A stretch of 64,000 nucleotides of DNA, taken from NCBI GenBank assembly GCA_035532935.1, contig DATKQE010000071.1:1-64000 (forward strand), read 5' to 3'. Shown here in pieces: positions 16,003 to 26,997 of the stretch. Both the position numbers and the translations under genes were made by a program. The stretch is from DATJLY01 sp035532935 (GTDB lineage Bacteria > Pseudomonadota > Alphaproteobacteria > ATCC43930 > CGMCC-115725). Numbering within the stretch: position 1 is the stretch's first letter; each line of letters begins with the position of its first letter. Under the pieces are notes generated by a model. It saw only the letters and a list, made by a program, of their open reading frames with translations. It did not search any database and was not told where the DNA came from.

Positions 16003-16088
16003 CTCCCGCTCCCAAGCAATAATGGGCCGAAGGAACTGGAACAACTCCAGAATACCACGGCGCCGGTCCTCCCCGTCAAGCGCAACGC

Positions 16089-18878
16089 TTAGCCGTGTTG
16101 AAGCTGGTTGAAGAGCTTTTGGGCATCGGCCTTGCCGTCGAATCGAGCCCCGGACTTGATCACGCGCTCCAGCACCGTGCGGGCCTGGCCCGTGGCGCCG
16201 GTCGCCCTGAGCGCGGCGGCGAGATGGTACTGCACCGTCATGTTCTGCGGTAAGGCCGCGCCGGCCTGTTCCAAATAGGAAAGGCCGCGTTTAGCGTCGC
16301 CGCGATTGACCAGAATCCAGCCAAGCGTGTCCGCGCGTTCGGCGGTGGGCGCGAGATTGTAGGCTTGCTCGGCGAGCGCGTAGGCGCGCGGGTCGCCCTT
16401 CAGCGCATAGACCCAGGCAAGGTTGTTGAGCGCGATGGGGTCGTCGGGACTGCGTTCGACCACAAGTTGATATTGCTTGAGTGCGGCGTCGTAGTCGTGT
16501 TGCGCCAAGTCCATATTGGCGATTTCCTGGCGCGTCGCCACATCGTCCTCGTGGGTCTTGATCCAGGCGGTCAGGAGGTCGATCGCCTTCTGCTGCTTGC
16601 CGGAGAGATAAATGAACTGTGCCAGCCGACCGACGACACGCGAGTCGGGAGCGCTTTTCTGCTCCTTGGTCAGAAGCGCGATGGCGTCGTCGCGCCGACC
16701 CGCCCGCAGCAGGACGTTCGCCTGCAATACCGCCGCCTCCGCCGGTTGGTCGGCGGCGAAGGATCGCGCCGTTTCGAGCGCGGCATCCGCCCCCTTCGTC
16801 CGGTAATCGAGATCGACGATCGAGCCGAGAAGAACGGGATTTCCCGGGGCGAAGGAGAGTGCCTTCTGCAGCGACGCGCGCCCGCCCGCCTGGTCGCCGG
16901 CCGCGATCTGGGCCTGGGCATAGCGCGCGTAAGCGGCGGCCGAATTCGGCGCCACTTGGGTCAGCTTGCGCAATTCGTCGGCCGCGCCGGCGCGGTCGCC
17001 GCTTGCCGCCCGCATCGCCGCTACGGCGGCAATGACAGAGGGATTGGCGGGAAACTGACCTTCGACGTCACGCGCCGCGCGCGCCGCCTGCTTCCATTCC
17101 TTGCGGCCGGCATAGAGCCCAATACGCTCGATGCCGGGCGAGGGATCCTTGGGCGCGGCCTGCTGCGCCTGTTTCAGCAGCACATCGGCGTGGGCATCGT
17201 CTTTCGCCTGGGCGGCAATACCGGCCAGCGACATCAGGGCTTCGACGTCGTTGGGATGTTGCTTCAACATTTCCGTCCAAATTTTCCGTGCGTCGTCATA
17301 GCGGCCGAGCGCGATATAGGCTTTGGCGAGGTTGCGCTGCGCCTGGTCCAGATTGGGATTCTCGCGAACGATCGATTCGAAGATCTTCGCCGCCTCGGCG
17401 TATCGGTGCTGCGCCATCCGCGCGACGCCCAGAAGATTCCGGACTAGAACGTCCTTGTCGTCGTGCTTCAACAAGGCCTCCGCCTCGTCTGCGGCACTCG
17501 TCGCCTTGCCGGAGCGCAGTTCCGCGACGACCAGAACGGGCCCGGCGATGCCGGCGGACTTGTCGCTGGTGGCCAGCGTGTGAAGCTTCGTCAGCCCCTG
17601 CACGGTCTCGCCCACCTGCATCTGCATCAGGGCGAGCTGCGTCTGAACACGGTCATTATTCTCGGTGGCGTGTGCCGATTTCTGGAACAGCTCGAGCGCC
17701 TGCTCGCGCTTGCCCACGGCGACATAGGCGCGCGCGAGCAGACCGATCGCTTGGACATCGGCTGAATTGGCGTCGACGACGGGTTGCAGCGTGTCGATCA
17801 CGCTTTGCCAATGCCGTTGCCGTGTCGCAATGATGGCCAGCAATTTCCGCGCGGGCGCGAAAGTCGGATTGCGCGCGACATATTTCGAGAGATTCGCCTG
17901 GGCTTCGGCATAGGAGCCCAGCGCCAATTGCACCGCGCCACTCAGGTAATAGCCGTCGGGAAACGCGCTGAAATATTCGCTGATGCCGGTAAGCCTGTCA
18001 TCGGCTTCCTTGAGCTTGCCCGTCTTGGCATCGAGCAGGGCGTAGAGGAATTTCGCAACGAGGCTCTTGGGATCAACCTTCAAGGCGTGGCCGAGATCAT
18101 CCTTCGCTTCCTTGAGCTTGCCCACAGCCAACAGCACGTTGGCTCGGTCGACGAGCGTGCTGAGGTCGTCCGGATGCTTGGCGAGGATGCTGCCGAACTG
18201 CGTCATCGCCCCGGCCCGGTCCCCCTTGGCGTAGAGAATTTCCCCCGTCAGCCGTTGCGTGGTGGGATCGTCGGGCGCGATGGCGCGGGCGCGGGCGAGT
18301 TCGGCCTCGGCGTCATTTATGTCGCCCTTGCTCATGAGCAGTCGGGCCACGCCGATCTTGGGCCCCACGGCCGTTTCATCGAGCCGTTCGGCGTCACGGA
18401 GCAGCGGCTCGGCCGCCTTGTCCTCGCGCAAACCGAGATGGGCAAGCCCGAGCTCGAGGCGGACCTTCGACTCCGCCTTGGGCGCGCGGTTGCCGGGCCG
18501 AACGATGTCGAAAAGCTGCGTGACCTTGCCTTCCGCGGCCAGCACCTCGGCCAGCACGGGATCGACGGCGTTCGGATCGCCGTGATCCTGACGCGCGAGA
18601 CGCGCCTCGGCCTCGGCGGCGGGCAGGTTCTTGAGCTCGAGATAGAGCTGCGCGAGTTCGACGTGGACGCTCGGATCGTCGGGCTTCTCGCGGACGGCGT
18701 TACGGAGCTCGATCACCGCGCCCTTGACGTCGCCCTTCGCCAGGAGCGCCTTCGCCTGCGCAATATAGGATTGCGCGTCCGCGGCATGGGCGCCGCGCGG
18801 GACGCCGGCCACGCCCAGCGCGGCGGCAAGCAGGATGGCACACGATGCCGCGGTCCCGCTGCGATGCTTCATTACCAT
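16089..18878 (-). CDS. prsT: XrtA/PEP-CTERM system TPR-repeat protein PrsT, copy 1
   Basis: 929 residues with a signal peptide (ending AHAAD near residue 33) and TPR motifs along almost the whole length. It ends in the family-like FDGKADAQKLFNQLQHG. PrsT-type proteins (TIGR02917) are periplasmic TPR scaffolds found only with the exosortase/PEP-CTERM system; their molecular role is not established, though they probably organise polysaccharide or sorted-protein export. The start ATG follows GGAGACGGTC. It lies 58 bases after copy 2 in the same direction and is probably cotranscribed with prsR, prsK and the sugar transferase. Confidence 0.88.
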   Translation of the reverse strand: MVMKHRSGTAASCAILLAAALGVAGVPRGAHAADAQSYIAQAKALLAKGDVKGAVIELRNAVREKPDDPSVHVELAQLYLELKNLPAAEAEARLARQDHGDPNAVDPVLAEVLAAEGKVTQLFDIVRPGNRAPKAESKVRLELGLAHLGLREDKAAEPLLRDAERLDETAVGPKIGVARLLMSKGDINDAEAELARARAIAPDDPTTQRLTGEILYAKGDRAGAMTQFGSILAKHPDDLSTLVDRANVLLAVGKLKEAKDDLGHALKVDPKSLVAKFLYALLDAKTGKLKEADDRLTGISEYFSAFPDGYYLSGAVQLALGSYAEAQANLSKYVARNPTFAPARKLLAIIATRQRHWQSVIDTLQPVVDANSADVQAIGLLARAYVAVGKREQALELFQKSAHATENNDRVQTQLALMQMQVGETVQGLTKLHTLATSDKSAGIAGPVLVVAELRSGKATSAADEAEALLKHDDKDVLVRNLLGVARMAQHRYAEAAKIFESIVRENPNLDQAQRNLAKAYIALGRYDDARKIWTEMLKQHPNDVEALMSLAGIAAQAKDDAHADVLLKQAQQAAPKDPSPGIERIGLYAGRKEWKQAARAARDVEGQFPANPSVIAAVAAMRAASGDRAGAADELRKLTQVAPNSAAAYARYAQAQIAAGDQAGGRASLQKALSFAPGNPVLLGSIVDLDYRTKGADAALETARSFAADQPAEAAVLQANVLLRAGRRDDAIALLTKEQKSAPDSRVVGRLAQFIYLSGKQQKAIDLLTAWIKTHEDDVATRQEIANMDLAQHDYDAALKQYQLVVERSPDDPIALNNLAWVYALKGDPRAYALAEQAYNLAPTAERADTLGWILVNRGDAKRGLSYLEQAGAALPQNMTVQYHLAAALRATGATGQARTVLERVIKSGARFDGKADAQKLFNQLQHG

Positions 18879-18936
18879 GACCGTCTCCGTTGTCGTCGCC
18901 GTGCGGACCGGTGCCGTCCCGCGCCGGGTCGCGGCG

Positions 18937-21726
18937 TCATCCGTGCTGCAATTGGTTCAGGAGCCGCTCGGCGTCATTCTTGCCGTCGAACGTCGTCTTC
19001 GCCTTGAGCACCTGTTCGAGCAGCTCGCGCGCCTGGCCGTGGTGCCCGGTATCGTTCAAGGCGACAGCCAGATGGTATTGGATAGCGGTATCGTCGGGAA
19101 GCGCCGCGCCGGCGCGCTGCAGATAGGGAAGCCCGGACTTGGCGTCGCCGCCGCTCACCAGCGCCCAGCCCAGCGTATCGGAGGTCTGCGGCGACGGCGC
19201 CAGCCGGTACGCCTGGCGGGCGAGCTCGGCGGCCTTGGGATCGTGCTTGCGCGCATAGATCCACGCCAGGTTGTTGAGGGCGACGACGTTGCCCGGCGCG
19301 TGTTGGCGCACGACCTCGTAGGCCGCCTGCGCCCCATCGTAGTCACGGTCGACCATCATTATATCCGCGAGGCCGAGGCGGGCGGCGATGTCGTCGTCGT
19401 GGTCCTTGACCCAGGACGACAGCATGTGCAGCGCCTCGGCGTGCTGGCCCGCGGCATAGGTCAGCATGGCAAGCCGCACCTCGACGATCGTCGCCGGGTG
19501 CGCCTTCTGCGTCTGCTGCAGCAGTTCGATCGCCTCGGGCAGGCGTTTGGCATAGGCGAGCACCTGCGCCACCATCACGTTGGAGAACGCCGGCTGCTGG
19601 GCGGCATAGGCACGCGCGGTCGCCATCGCCGCATCCGCACCCTTCGTCGCGTAATCGAGCTTGACCAGGTCCTCGAGATAGCTGGGGTTGGTCGGCGCGA
19701 GCGACAGCGCCTTCACCAGCGAGGTGCGCGCGCCTTCCTTGTCGCCGGCGCGGTCCTGATAGCCCGCATACTGCCACCATACCGAATCGGAATTGGGCAG
19801 ACGCTGCGTCAGCCCGCGGAATTCCGCGGCCGCGCCGGCGGTATCGCCCATTTCCGCGCGGATGCTGGCGGCGAGGTTGACCACCGCGGGATCGGCGGCG
19901 AACTGCGCCTCGAGCGCCTGCGCCGTCTTGAGCGCATCGTCCCAGTCGCGTTGCGATGCATAGATCCGCACCAGTTCCTCGGCCGGGGCACGGCTGCGTG
20001 GTGCCGCCGCCATCGCCTGCTTCAGGCGATCGACAGCCTCGCGCGTGTCGCCGCTCGCCGCGGCAAGCTGTGCCAGGCCGACGAGTGACGGCACGTCGTT
20101 CGGCTCTTTCGCAAGCACCTCGAGATAGGTCTTCTTCGCCTCGTCCGGGCGGTTCAGCTCCCGCAACACGACCGCGAGATTGCGGCGGGCGGCGAGGAAA
20201 TTCGGGTCCGCCTTCACCAGCGCGGTAAAGATTGCGGCCGCGTCCGCGAAACGCTGCTGCGCGATCCGCACCGATCCCAGCAGGTTTTGCGCGATCGGGT
20301 CGTTCTTCTGCCGCTTGGCCAGATCCTCCGCGGTGGCGGCGGCCTTGGCGATGTCGCCCCGTTCGAGCGCACTCAAGACGAGGATCGGCCCGGCGACGTC
20401 GGCGCCCTGGTTGGTTCCGGCGATCTTCTCGAGGTCGGTGACGCCTGCCGTTGCGTCGCCGAAGCGCACGTTCATAAGTGCCGCGCGCGTCTGGGCGGCG
20501 GTGTCGGCCGGGGCGACCCGCGCGGCCTTCTCGTAGAGCTGCACGGCCTGATCCTGGTTCCCGCTCGCGACATAGGCCTGGGCGAGGACGGCAAGCGTGG
20601 CCCTGTCGGCGGGATTGGCGTCGACCACCGGCTTCAGCAGCGCGATCGCCCGGGCCGGGTTCTTCTTGCGCAGCGCGATGAGCGCCAGCAGGCGCTTCGC
20701 GCCGGGCTGGTCCGGCTTTCGCGCCAGGTACTTGGTGAGGTTCGTTTCCGCCTGCTCGTACTGGCCGAGGCCGTACTGGACCGCCCCCTGAAGATAGAAG
20801 CCCTGCGGCAGCGCGGGGAAGCTCGGGCTGATCTTGTTGAGAAGGTCGTCGGCCTTGTCGAGGTGTCCCCGCCGCGCCAGCAGCAGAGCGTCGAGATAGT
20901 TGGCGGGGATGCTGCGCGGCACGAGCTTGAGCGCGGCATCGATGTCCTTCTGCGCTTCATCGAGCCGCCCGAGCACCAGGAGGACGTTGGCGCGGCTCAG
21001 CCGGGCGGAGAGATCGTTGGGCGATTTCGCCAGGATCTTCTGGAATACCGCGATCGCGCCCTCGAGATCGCCGGAGCTGCGGAGAAGCTCGCCTCTGAAG
21101 CGCATGACCTCGATATTGTCGGGTGCGACGGTCGTGGCTGCCTCGAGCTTCTTCTTCGCTCCCGCAGTGTCGCCCTTGAGCAGGGCGAGCCGCGCCAAGG
21201 CAAGCTTCGGACGCCATGCCTTGGGATCGAGGCGCTCGGCGTCGTGCAGCAGCGGCGACGCCTGGTCGAACTCCTGCAATCCCATATGGGCGAGGCCAAG
21301 GCACAGGCGGACGACCGACTCGGCGCGCGGCTCCCGGTCGGCCGGCTGGACCTCGGCGATCAGCTGGCTGAGTTTGTTCTGACCGAGCATCGCCTCTGCC
21401 AGAACCGGGGCAACCGCGTCCTCGTCGCCGCCGTCCTGACGCGCCGACCGTGCCTCGGCCTCGGCGGCCGGCAGGTTGCCCAGCTTGAGATAGACCTGGG
21501 CGAGCGCGATATGGATGGCGGGATCGCTGGAGTTGTCGCGCACCGCATTGCGCAGCTGAATTTCCGCCCCGCGCAAATCGCCGCGGGCGATCAGCTTCTT
21601 CGCCGCGTCGAGATAGGAGCGCGCATCATCGGACGCGGCGTGGCTTGGCACGGCGAGCGCGACGAGCGCGGCGGCGGCGAGAGCGGTGACGCGTGCCGCG
21701 CGGTGTCCGGTTAGCTTTGGCCGCAT
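18937..21726 (-). CDS. prsT: XrtA/PEP-CTERM system TPR-repeat protein PrsT, copy 2
   Basis: 929 residues, the same length as copy 1, with a signal peptide (SHAASDD near residue 30) and a colinear TPR array. N-terminal (AEAEAR.ARQD) and C-terminal (NQLQHG) blocks match between the copies, while the bodies have diverged well beyond recent duplication. It is encoded 42 bases after prsR. Why two full-length copies are kept is unknown; they could form a hetero-assembly or serve two export routes. Confidence 0.88.
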   Translation of the reverse strand: MRPKLTGHRAARVTALAAAALVALAVPSHAASDDARSYLDAAKKLIARGDLRGAEIQLRNAVRDNSSDPAIHIALAQVYLKLGNLPAAEAEARSARQDGGDEDAVAPVLAEAMLGQNKLSQLIAEVQPADREPRAESVVRLCLGLAHMGLQEFDQASPLLHDAERLDPKAWRPKLALARLALLKGDTAGAKKKLEAATTVAPDNIEVMRFRGELLRSSGDLEGAIAVFQKILAKSPNDLSARLSRANVLLVLGRLDEAQKDIDAALKLVPRSIPANYLDALLLARRGHLDKADDLLNKISPSFPALPQGFYLQGAVQYGLGQYEQAETNLTKYLARKPDQPGAKRLLALIALRKKNPARAIALLKPVVDANPADRATLAVLAQAYVASGNQDQAVQLYEKAARVAPADTAAQTRAALMNVRFGDATAGVTDLEKIAGTNQGADVAGPILVLSALERGDIAKAAATAEDLAKRQKNDPIAQNLLGSVRIAQQRFADAAAIFTALVKADPNFLAARRNLAVVLRELNRPDEAKKTYLEVLAKEPNDVPSLVGLAQLAAASGDTREAVDRLKQAMAAAPRSRAPAEELVRIYASQRDWDDALKTAQALEAQFAADPAVVNLAASIRAEMGDTAGAAAEFRGLTQRLPNSDSVWWQYAGYQDRAGDKEGARTSLVKALSLAPTNPSYLEDLVKLDYATKGADAAMATARAYAAQQPAFSNVMVAQVLAYAKRLPEAIELLQQTQKAHPATIVEVRLAMLTYAAGQHAEALHMLSSWVKDHDDDIAARLGLADIMMVDRDYDGAQAAYEVVRQHAPGNVVALNNLAWIYARKHDPKAAELARQAYRLAPSPQTSDTLGWALVSGGDAKSGLPYLQRAGAALPDDTAIQYHLAVALNDTGHHGQARELLEQVLKAKTTFDGKNDAERLLNQLQHG

Positions 21727-21768
21727 GCTTCGCTCCTTCGCTGCAAGGCCCGCGGTGTCCCGATGCGT

Positions 21769-23135
<1,367 letters not shown>

Positions 23136-23139
<4 letters not shown>

Positions 23140-25178
23140 GCCGCTGGAGAGACTTCCGAAACGCGGTGACTTGCCCGCCTCAGCACGATGCGCATGGTGG
23201 TTCCCGCCCCCGGCCGCGACACGACATCGAGCTGTCCGCCGGCGGCGCGCACCAGCTCACGGGTCTGAAACGCGCCGATCCCGAAGCCGCTGTCCTTGGT
23301 CGATCGGAACGGGCGGAACAGCTCGTCCCGGACAAAGTTCGCTTCCATTCCCGAACCCTGGTCGGCGACCTCGATCGTAATCCTTTCGTCGTCCCCACCC
23401 AAGTTCACCGTGACCGGCGCCTGGGTCCCCGATGCCTCGATGGCATTGTCGATGAGATGCGCCAGAACCGAACGCAGCGGCTCGGCCTCCATCTGCACCA
23501 CAGCATCGCTGCCGGCGCATTGCGCGTCGATGCGGTCCGATTGCGGGTGCGCCGCGATCAGTTCGCGCAGGATCGCATGGGCATCGGCGACGGCGGCGAC
23601 CGGCGGGGCGGCGGTCGCCGACTTGAGCTGCGACAGCAGCTTGTTCATGCGCGCCACGGAGTTTTCGACCGTGCGCATCACGTCGGCCTGAAATTCGGGA
23701 TTGCCTGCGTGCCGACGCGCATTGGAGAGGATGAGGCCGAGCTGGCTCGACAGGTTCTTGATGTCGTGTATGACGAAGGCGAAGCGCTTGCTGTATTCCT
23801 GCAGCATCTGCGCGTCGGCGAGCGCGCGCTGGGCTTGCTGCTCGGAGAAATAGCTGGCTGCCTGGCGCGCGACGATGCGCAGCAGATCGTAGACCTCCCA
23901 GTCGGGATTGACTGGCGCGCGCGGGAGGCAGAGCACGACGAAACCGATGATCTCGCGCCGGTGCGGCAGCGGCACCGCGAGCCAGAACTCGTTCCCGCTT
24001 CCGAGCCAGGCGGGGAGTTGCCCCGGCTCGACGCCGTCGGCCGCCGCGCGCAGCGCCACGATCCACCGCCCGTCGCGAAACCCGGCGACGAGCGCGCCGT
24101 CGGCCGGCTCGCGCACGTCGGCCGGCACCTCCGCGTTCCAATAGGCGCTCGGAACATAGACGTGGTCATGGCGCTGAAACAGCACGCCCCCGGGGGAGTT
24201 GACGCTGTCGGCGACGGCGCGGATGACCCGTTCCGGCAGGTCGGCGCTGCCCGCCGTCAACGCATCGATGCAACGCAGCCACTCGACCCGGTAATCATAG
24301 CGATAGGCGAAGAAATGGCGCAGGATCCCGATCCGGATGCCCGAGCGGGCCGTCTCCGACGACATCACCGTGGCGAGGACGACGGCGCTGCCGAATAGCG
24401 ACGTGACCTGCAGCACGATGCCCCACTGGCCGCCATAGCGGCGGAACAGCGCGCCGACGAGCGCCACCGAAACCAGGAAGATGCCGCTCGAAACCAGCGT
24501 CAGCGCATGAAACGCTGCCTTGTGCGAGATGCGGATGTCGGTCTGCCAATTGGCGTTCCGCGCCATCGCCACCACGAGGAGCGGCACGGTGAGCGCGTCG
24601 GCGAGCGGCCGTGCCGCGCCGAGCGCACGGTCCGGCTGCGACAGGAACGCATCGACATAGTAGAAAAGGTCGAACGCGAACGACGCGCCGATCGCGATCG
24701 ACAGCGGAATGATGAACCAGCGCCGATCGGCATCGGTGTTGCGGTAATAGTTCTCGACCAGCGAAAGGCCGAGAACGGCGACGCCGATGCGCGCCAGGAT
24801 CTGGGGATGGGTCAGCGTCCCGTCGGCGGTCGGAAACACGACGTAGACGAGATCGATGGCGATCGCCGCAAGCGCCAGGGCGACGGCCCAGATGGTCGCC
24901 GTCCGCGCCCACGGGGCGGCCCGTTCGCCCGAGCCGGCGGTGACGAGCGAGCACATGAACAGCAGCCAGACGGCATTGCGGGCACTCTCGGCGACGGCGA
25001 CGAGACCGTAGGGCAGAAGCCCCTTGCCGGAAGCGGCGAGCGCCCAGACGACCGTGACAAGGCATGCAGCCCCGAGAATCCTGCCGACAGTCCCCTGCGC
25101 GCGCCGCGCGAACAGCGCCACCGCCAGAGCGCCGTACGCCGCAGCGCAGATCAGATGCGTGACGACAATGACACTCAT
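23136..25178 (-). CDS. prsK: PEP-CTERM system histidine kinase PrsK
   Basis: 680 residues. Roughly eight to nine N-terminal membrane helices (about 1-285) are followed by a GAF-like region (about 300-440), then a dimerisation helix with the phosphoacceptor His471 in the atypical context VIHDIKN. The HATPase domain shows HLIDNAIEASG, DQGSGM and GFGIGAF. This matches the XrtA-linked kinase family (TIGR02916). The membrane part presumably senses an envelope cue, not identifiable from sequence. It is encoded between the sugar transferase (6-base gap) and prsR (4-base overlap). Confidence 0.94.
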
Positions 25179-25184
25179 GCTGCT

Positions 25185-26591
25185 TCAGCGCGCGCCTTCG
25201 GGGAATAGAATGACCCGCACCGTCTGAATGAGAATGAGGAAGTCGAGCAGCAACGTGTGGTTCTTCAGGTAGAACAGGTCATAGGACAGTTTCTGGCGGG
25301 CATCCTGAAGCGAGGCGCCATAGGGATACCGGATCTGCGCCCAGCCGGTAATACCGGGCTTGACGCCGAGGCGTTCGTTGTAGAACGGAATGTGCCGCGT
25401 CAAATGCTCGACGAAGTAAGGGCGCTCCGGACGCGGCCCGATGAAGCTCATGTCGCCCTTGAGGACGTTGATGAGCTGTGGCAGCTCGTCAATGCGCACC
25501 CGACGGATGAAGCCGCCGACACGCGTGATGCGCGCATCCTGCTTGGCCGCCCATTGCGGGCCGCCGCCATGCTCGGCATCCACCTGCATGCTGCGGAATT
25601 TGTGCAGGGTGAAGCGCCGGCCGAACAGCCCGACGCGCTCCTGCGCATAGAAGACCGGCCCGCGATCCTCGAGCTTGATCAGGAGCGCCGTCAAGGCGAG
25701 GAGCGGCAGCGTCAGCACCAGCATCGCCGCGCTCACCACGACGTCGAAGATCCGCTTCACGGCGCGGGCGGTCCAGCTCATGCGGAACCCGTCGGAATAA
25801 ATGAGCCAGCTCGGCTGCAGCGCGTCGAGGTCGACCCGTCCCGTCTCGCGCTCGTAGAACGACAGGAAGTCGGTGACGGCGATGCCGCGCAGCTTCGCGC
25901 CGAGCAGCGGACGCACGGGCAGGCCGCGGCGGTCGTCCATGGCGATGACGATTTCGCTGGCCCCGCATTGCCGCGTGAAGCGCACGAGCTGCTCGCCGTC
26001 GACGGTGTCGTCAAGCGTATAGGCACAGTCCTGGATCGAGGAGCGATCGGCGACCCCGACGAAGGCGGCCGGGCTGAAATGCGCACTCGGCCGCGCGCCG
26101 AGTTCCCGCACGCGCGTCGCGCGTTCGCCTGAACCGATGACGACGACGCGGTGCTTGAGCGCGCCCGTGCCGATGACGAAGAGGCCGACCGCCCGCGTTG
26201 TCAGCACGCAGCCGAACAGCAGGAAGATTACCTTGCAATACCACACCACCGGCGCGGGCACCGACGGCGACAGATACTGCTTGTATAGCAGCATCGCGAC
26301 GAATAGGACCGGCGCTTCGAGCGCCAGCGCCAGCGTCGCGCGCGCCAGCGTCGCCCGGTAGTTGCGGAAGGCATCGTAATTATAGAGCCCGACCGCGAGC
26401 ATCGTCAGCATCGTCGACAGCGCCAAGAGGATGGAGAACTGCGCGGAAATCCCGAACAGTTCCGTCGGCTCCACCAGTCGGCTGTCAGGAGGAGCGGCGA
26501 ACAGGTAGAGCACGAGCGCCATCGCGACGATTTCGCTGAGCAACAACGCCAGCGTGCGGATGGGAACGAACAAGCCCCGAACTCTGAACAT
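25185..26591 (-). CDS. XrtA-associated initiating sugar transferase (EpsB/WcaJ family)
   Basis: 468 residues. Four to five N-terminal membrane helices lead to a CoA-binding-like Rossmann region (VVIGSGERATRVRELG), a further helix and the C-terminal bacterial sugar transferase domain. The latter carries KRIFDVVVS, KFRSM, RIDELPQLINVLKGDMSFIGPRPE and GITGWAQI. Such polyisoprenyl-phosphate hexose-1-phosphate transferases start repeat-unit synthesis on the cytoplasmic membrane face. TIGR03013 members accompany XrtA. I use the ATG at 26591 because GGGG then sits at normal spacing; ATGs at 26597 and 26624 are less supported. It is the first gene of the minus operon through prsK, prsR and both prsT genes. 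Confidence 0.92.
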   Translation of the reverse strand: MFRVRGLFVPIRTLALLLSEIVAMALVLYLFAAPPDSRLVEPTELFGISAQFSILLALSTMLTMLAVGLYNYDAFRNYRATLARATLALALEAPVLFVAMLLYKQYLSPSVPAPVVWYCKVIFLLFGCVLTTRAVGLFVIGTGALKHRVVVIGSGERATRVRELGARPSAHFSPAAFVGVADRSSIQDCAYTLDDTVDGEQLVRFTRQCGASEIVIAMDDRRGLPVRPLLGAKLRGIAVTDFLSFYERETGRVDLDALQPSWLIYSDGFRMSWTARAVKRIFDVVVSAAMLVLTLPLLALTALLIKLEDRGPVFYAQERVGLFGRRFTLHKFRSMQVDAEHGGGPQWAAKQDARITRVGGFIRRVRIDELPQLINVLKGDMSFIGPRPERPYFVEHLTRHIPFYNERLGVKPGITGWAQIRYPYGASLQDARQKLSYDLFYLKNHTLLLDFLILIQTVRVILFPEGAR

Positions 26592-26660
26592 TGCCATCCC
26601 CAAATACGGGTGCGCACCAATCATCGCTCGTGTAGACGAGCTGCGTCCCCCCGCGTCACC

Positions 26661-26681
26661 GATGGTTTCTCAGATGGTTTC
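26661..26681. repeat. Two direct GATGGTTTC repeats upstream of the sugar transferase
   Basis: Identical 9-base units at 26661-26669 and 26673-26681, start to start 12 bases. They lie between the sugar transferase start and its candidate -10 element. The spacing of about one helical turn would suit a dimeric or cooperative regulator, but no binder is known. Confidence 0.35.
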
Positions 26682-26718
26682 GAAATTCATACCATAGCGT
26701 TCGCGAGGCGCCAAGCTG

Positions 26719-26727
26719 ATATTATCA
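26719..26727 (-). promoter_or_regulatory. Candidate extended -10 element for the EPS operon
   Basis: On the minus strand the sequence is TGATAATAT, a TGn extension followed by a TAATAT -10 box. Transcription would start near 26712, giving a leader of about 120 bases before the sugar transferase ATG. No convincing -35 box was seen, which an extended -10 promoter can tolerate. Confidence 0.3.
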
Positions 26728-26997
26728 TGTGTGAAAGTTAAGGTTCCATTGCATTAAAATGGCGCAATTCCCCGCAGGCTCAGTCCTGTAAAGGTTAATG
26801 AACGGCGCCGCCCAAGGCTTCGGGGACCTTGCCGGCAATGAACAACTAGCCGATCTTTCCGCTGCTGATTTCCGCCGGCAGGCGAATAGTTCCATGATTT
26901 TTGTAAATCTTGTCGATAATATCAACCGTAGTCGGTGCCGGGCGCAGGAAGGCGGCGGCATCGACTGACCTTGCCTGCCGGCTGTGATAGGTTTCCC

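Larger units (their letters stand above)
26592..26997. other. Divergent intergenic region with repeats and a candidate promoter
   Basis: 406 bases between two divergent genes, AT-richer than its flanks. It holds a 6-base stem hairpin (GCTCGT/ACGAGC, 26626-26641) in the sugar transferase leader, two direct GATGGTTTC repeats (26661-26669 and 26673-26681), and an extended -10-like TGATAATAT on the minus strand (26719-26727). No sigma-54 site with correct spacing was found. Nothing coding was recognised. Confidence 0.45.

Noticed and set aside
16089..21726. Tandem prsT as an assembly duplication
   Set aside because: The two copies differ throughout at amino acid and nucleotide level, so they are not a duplicated contig segment.
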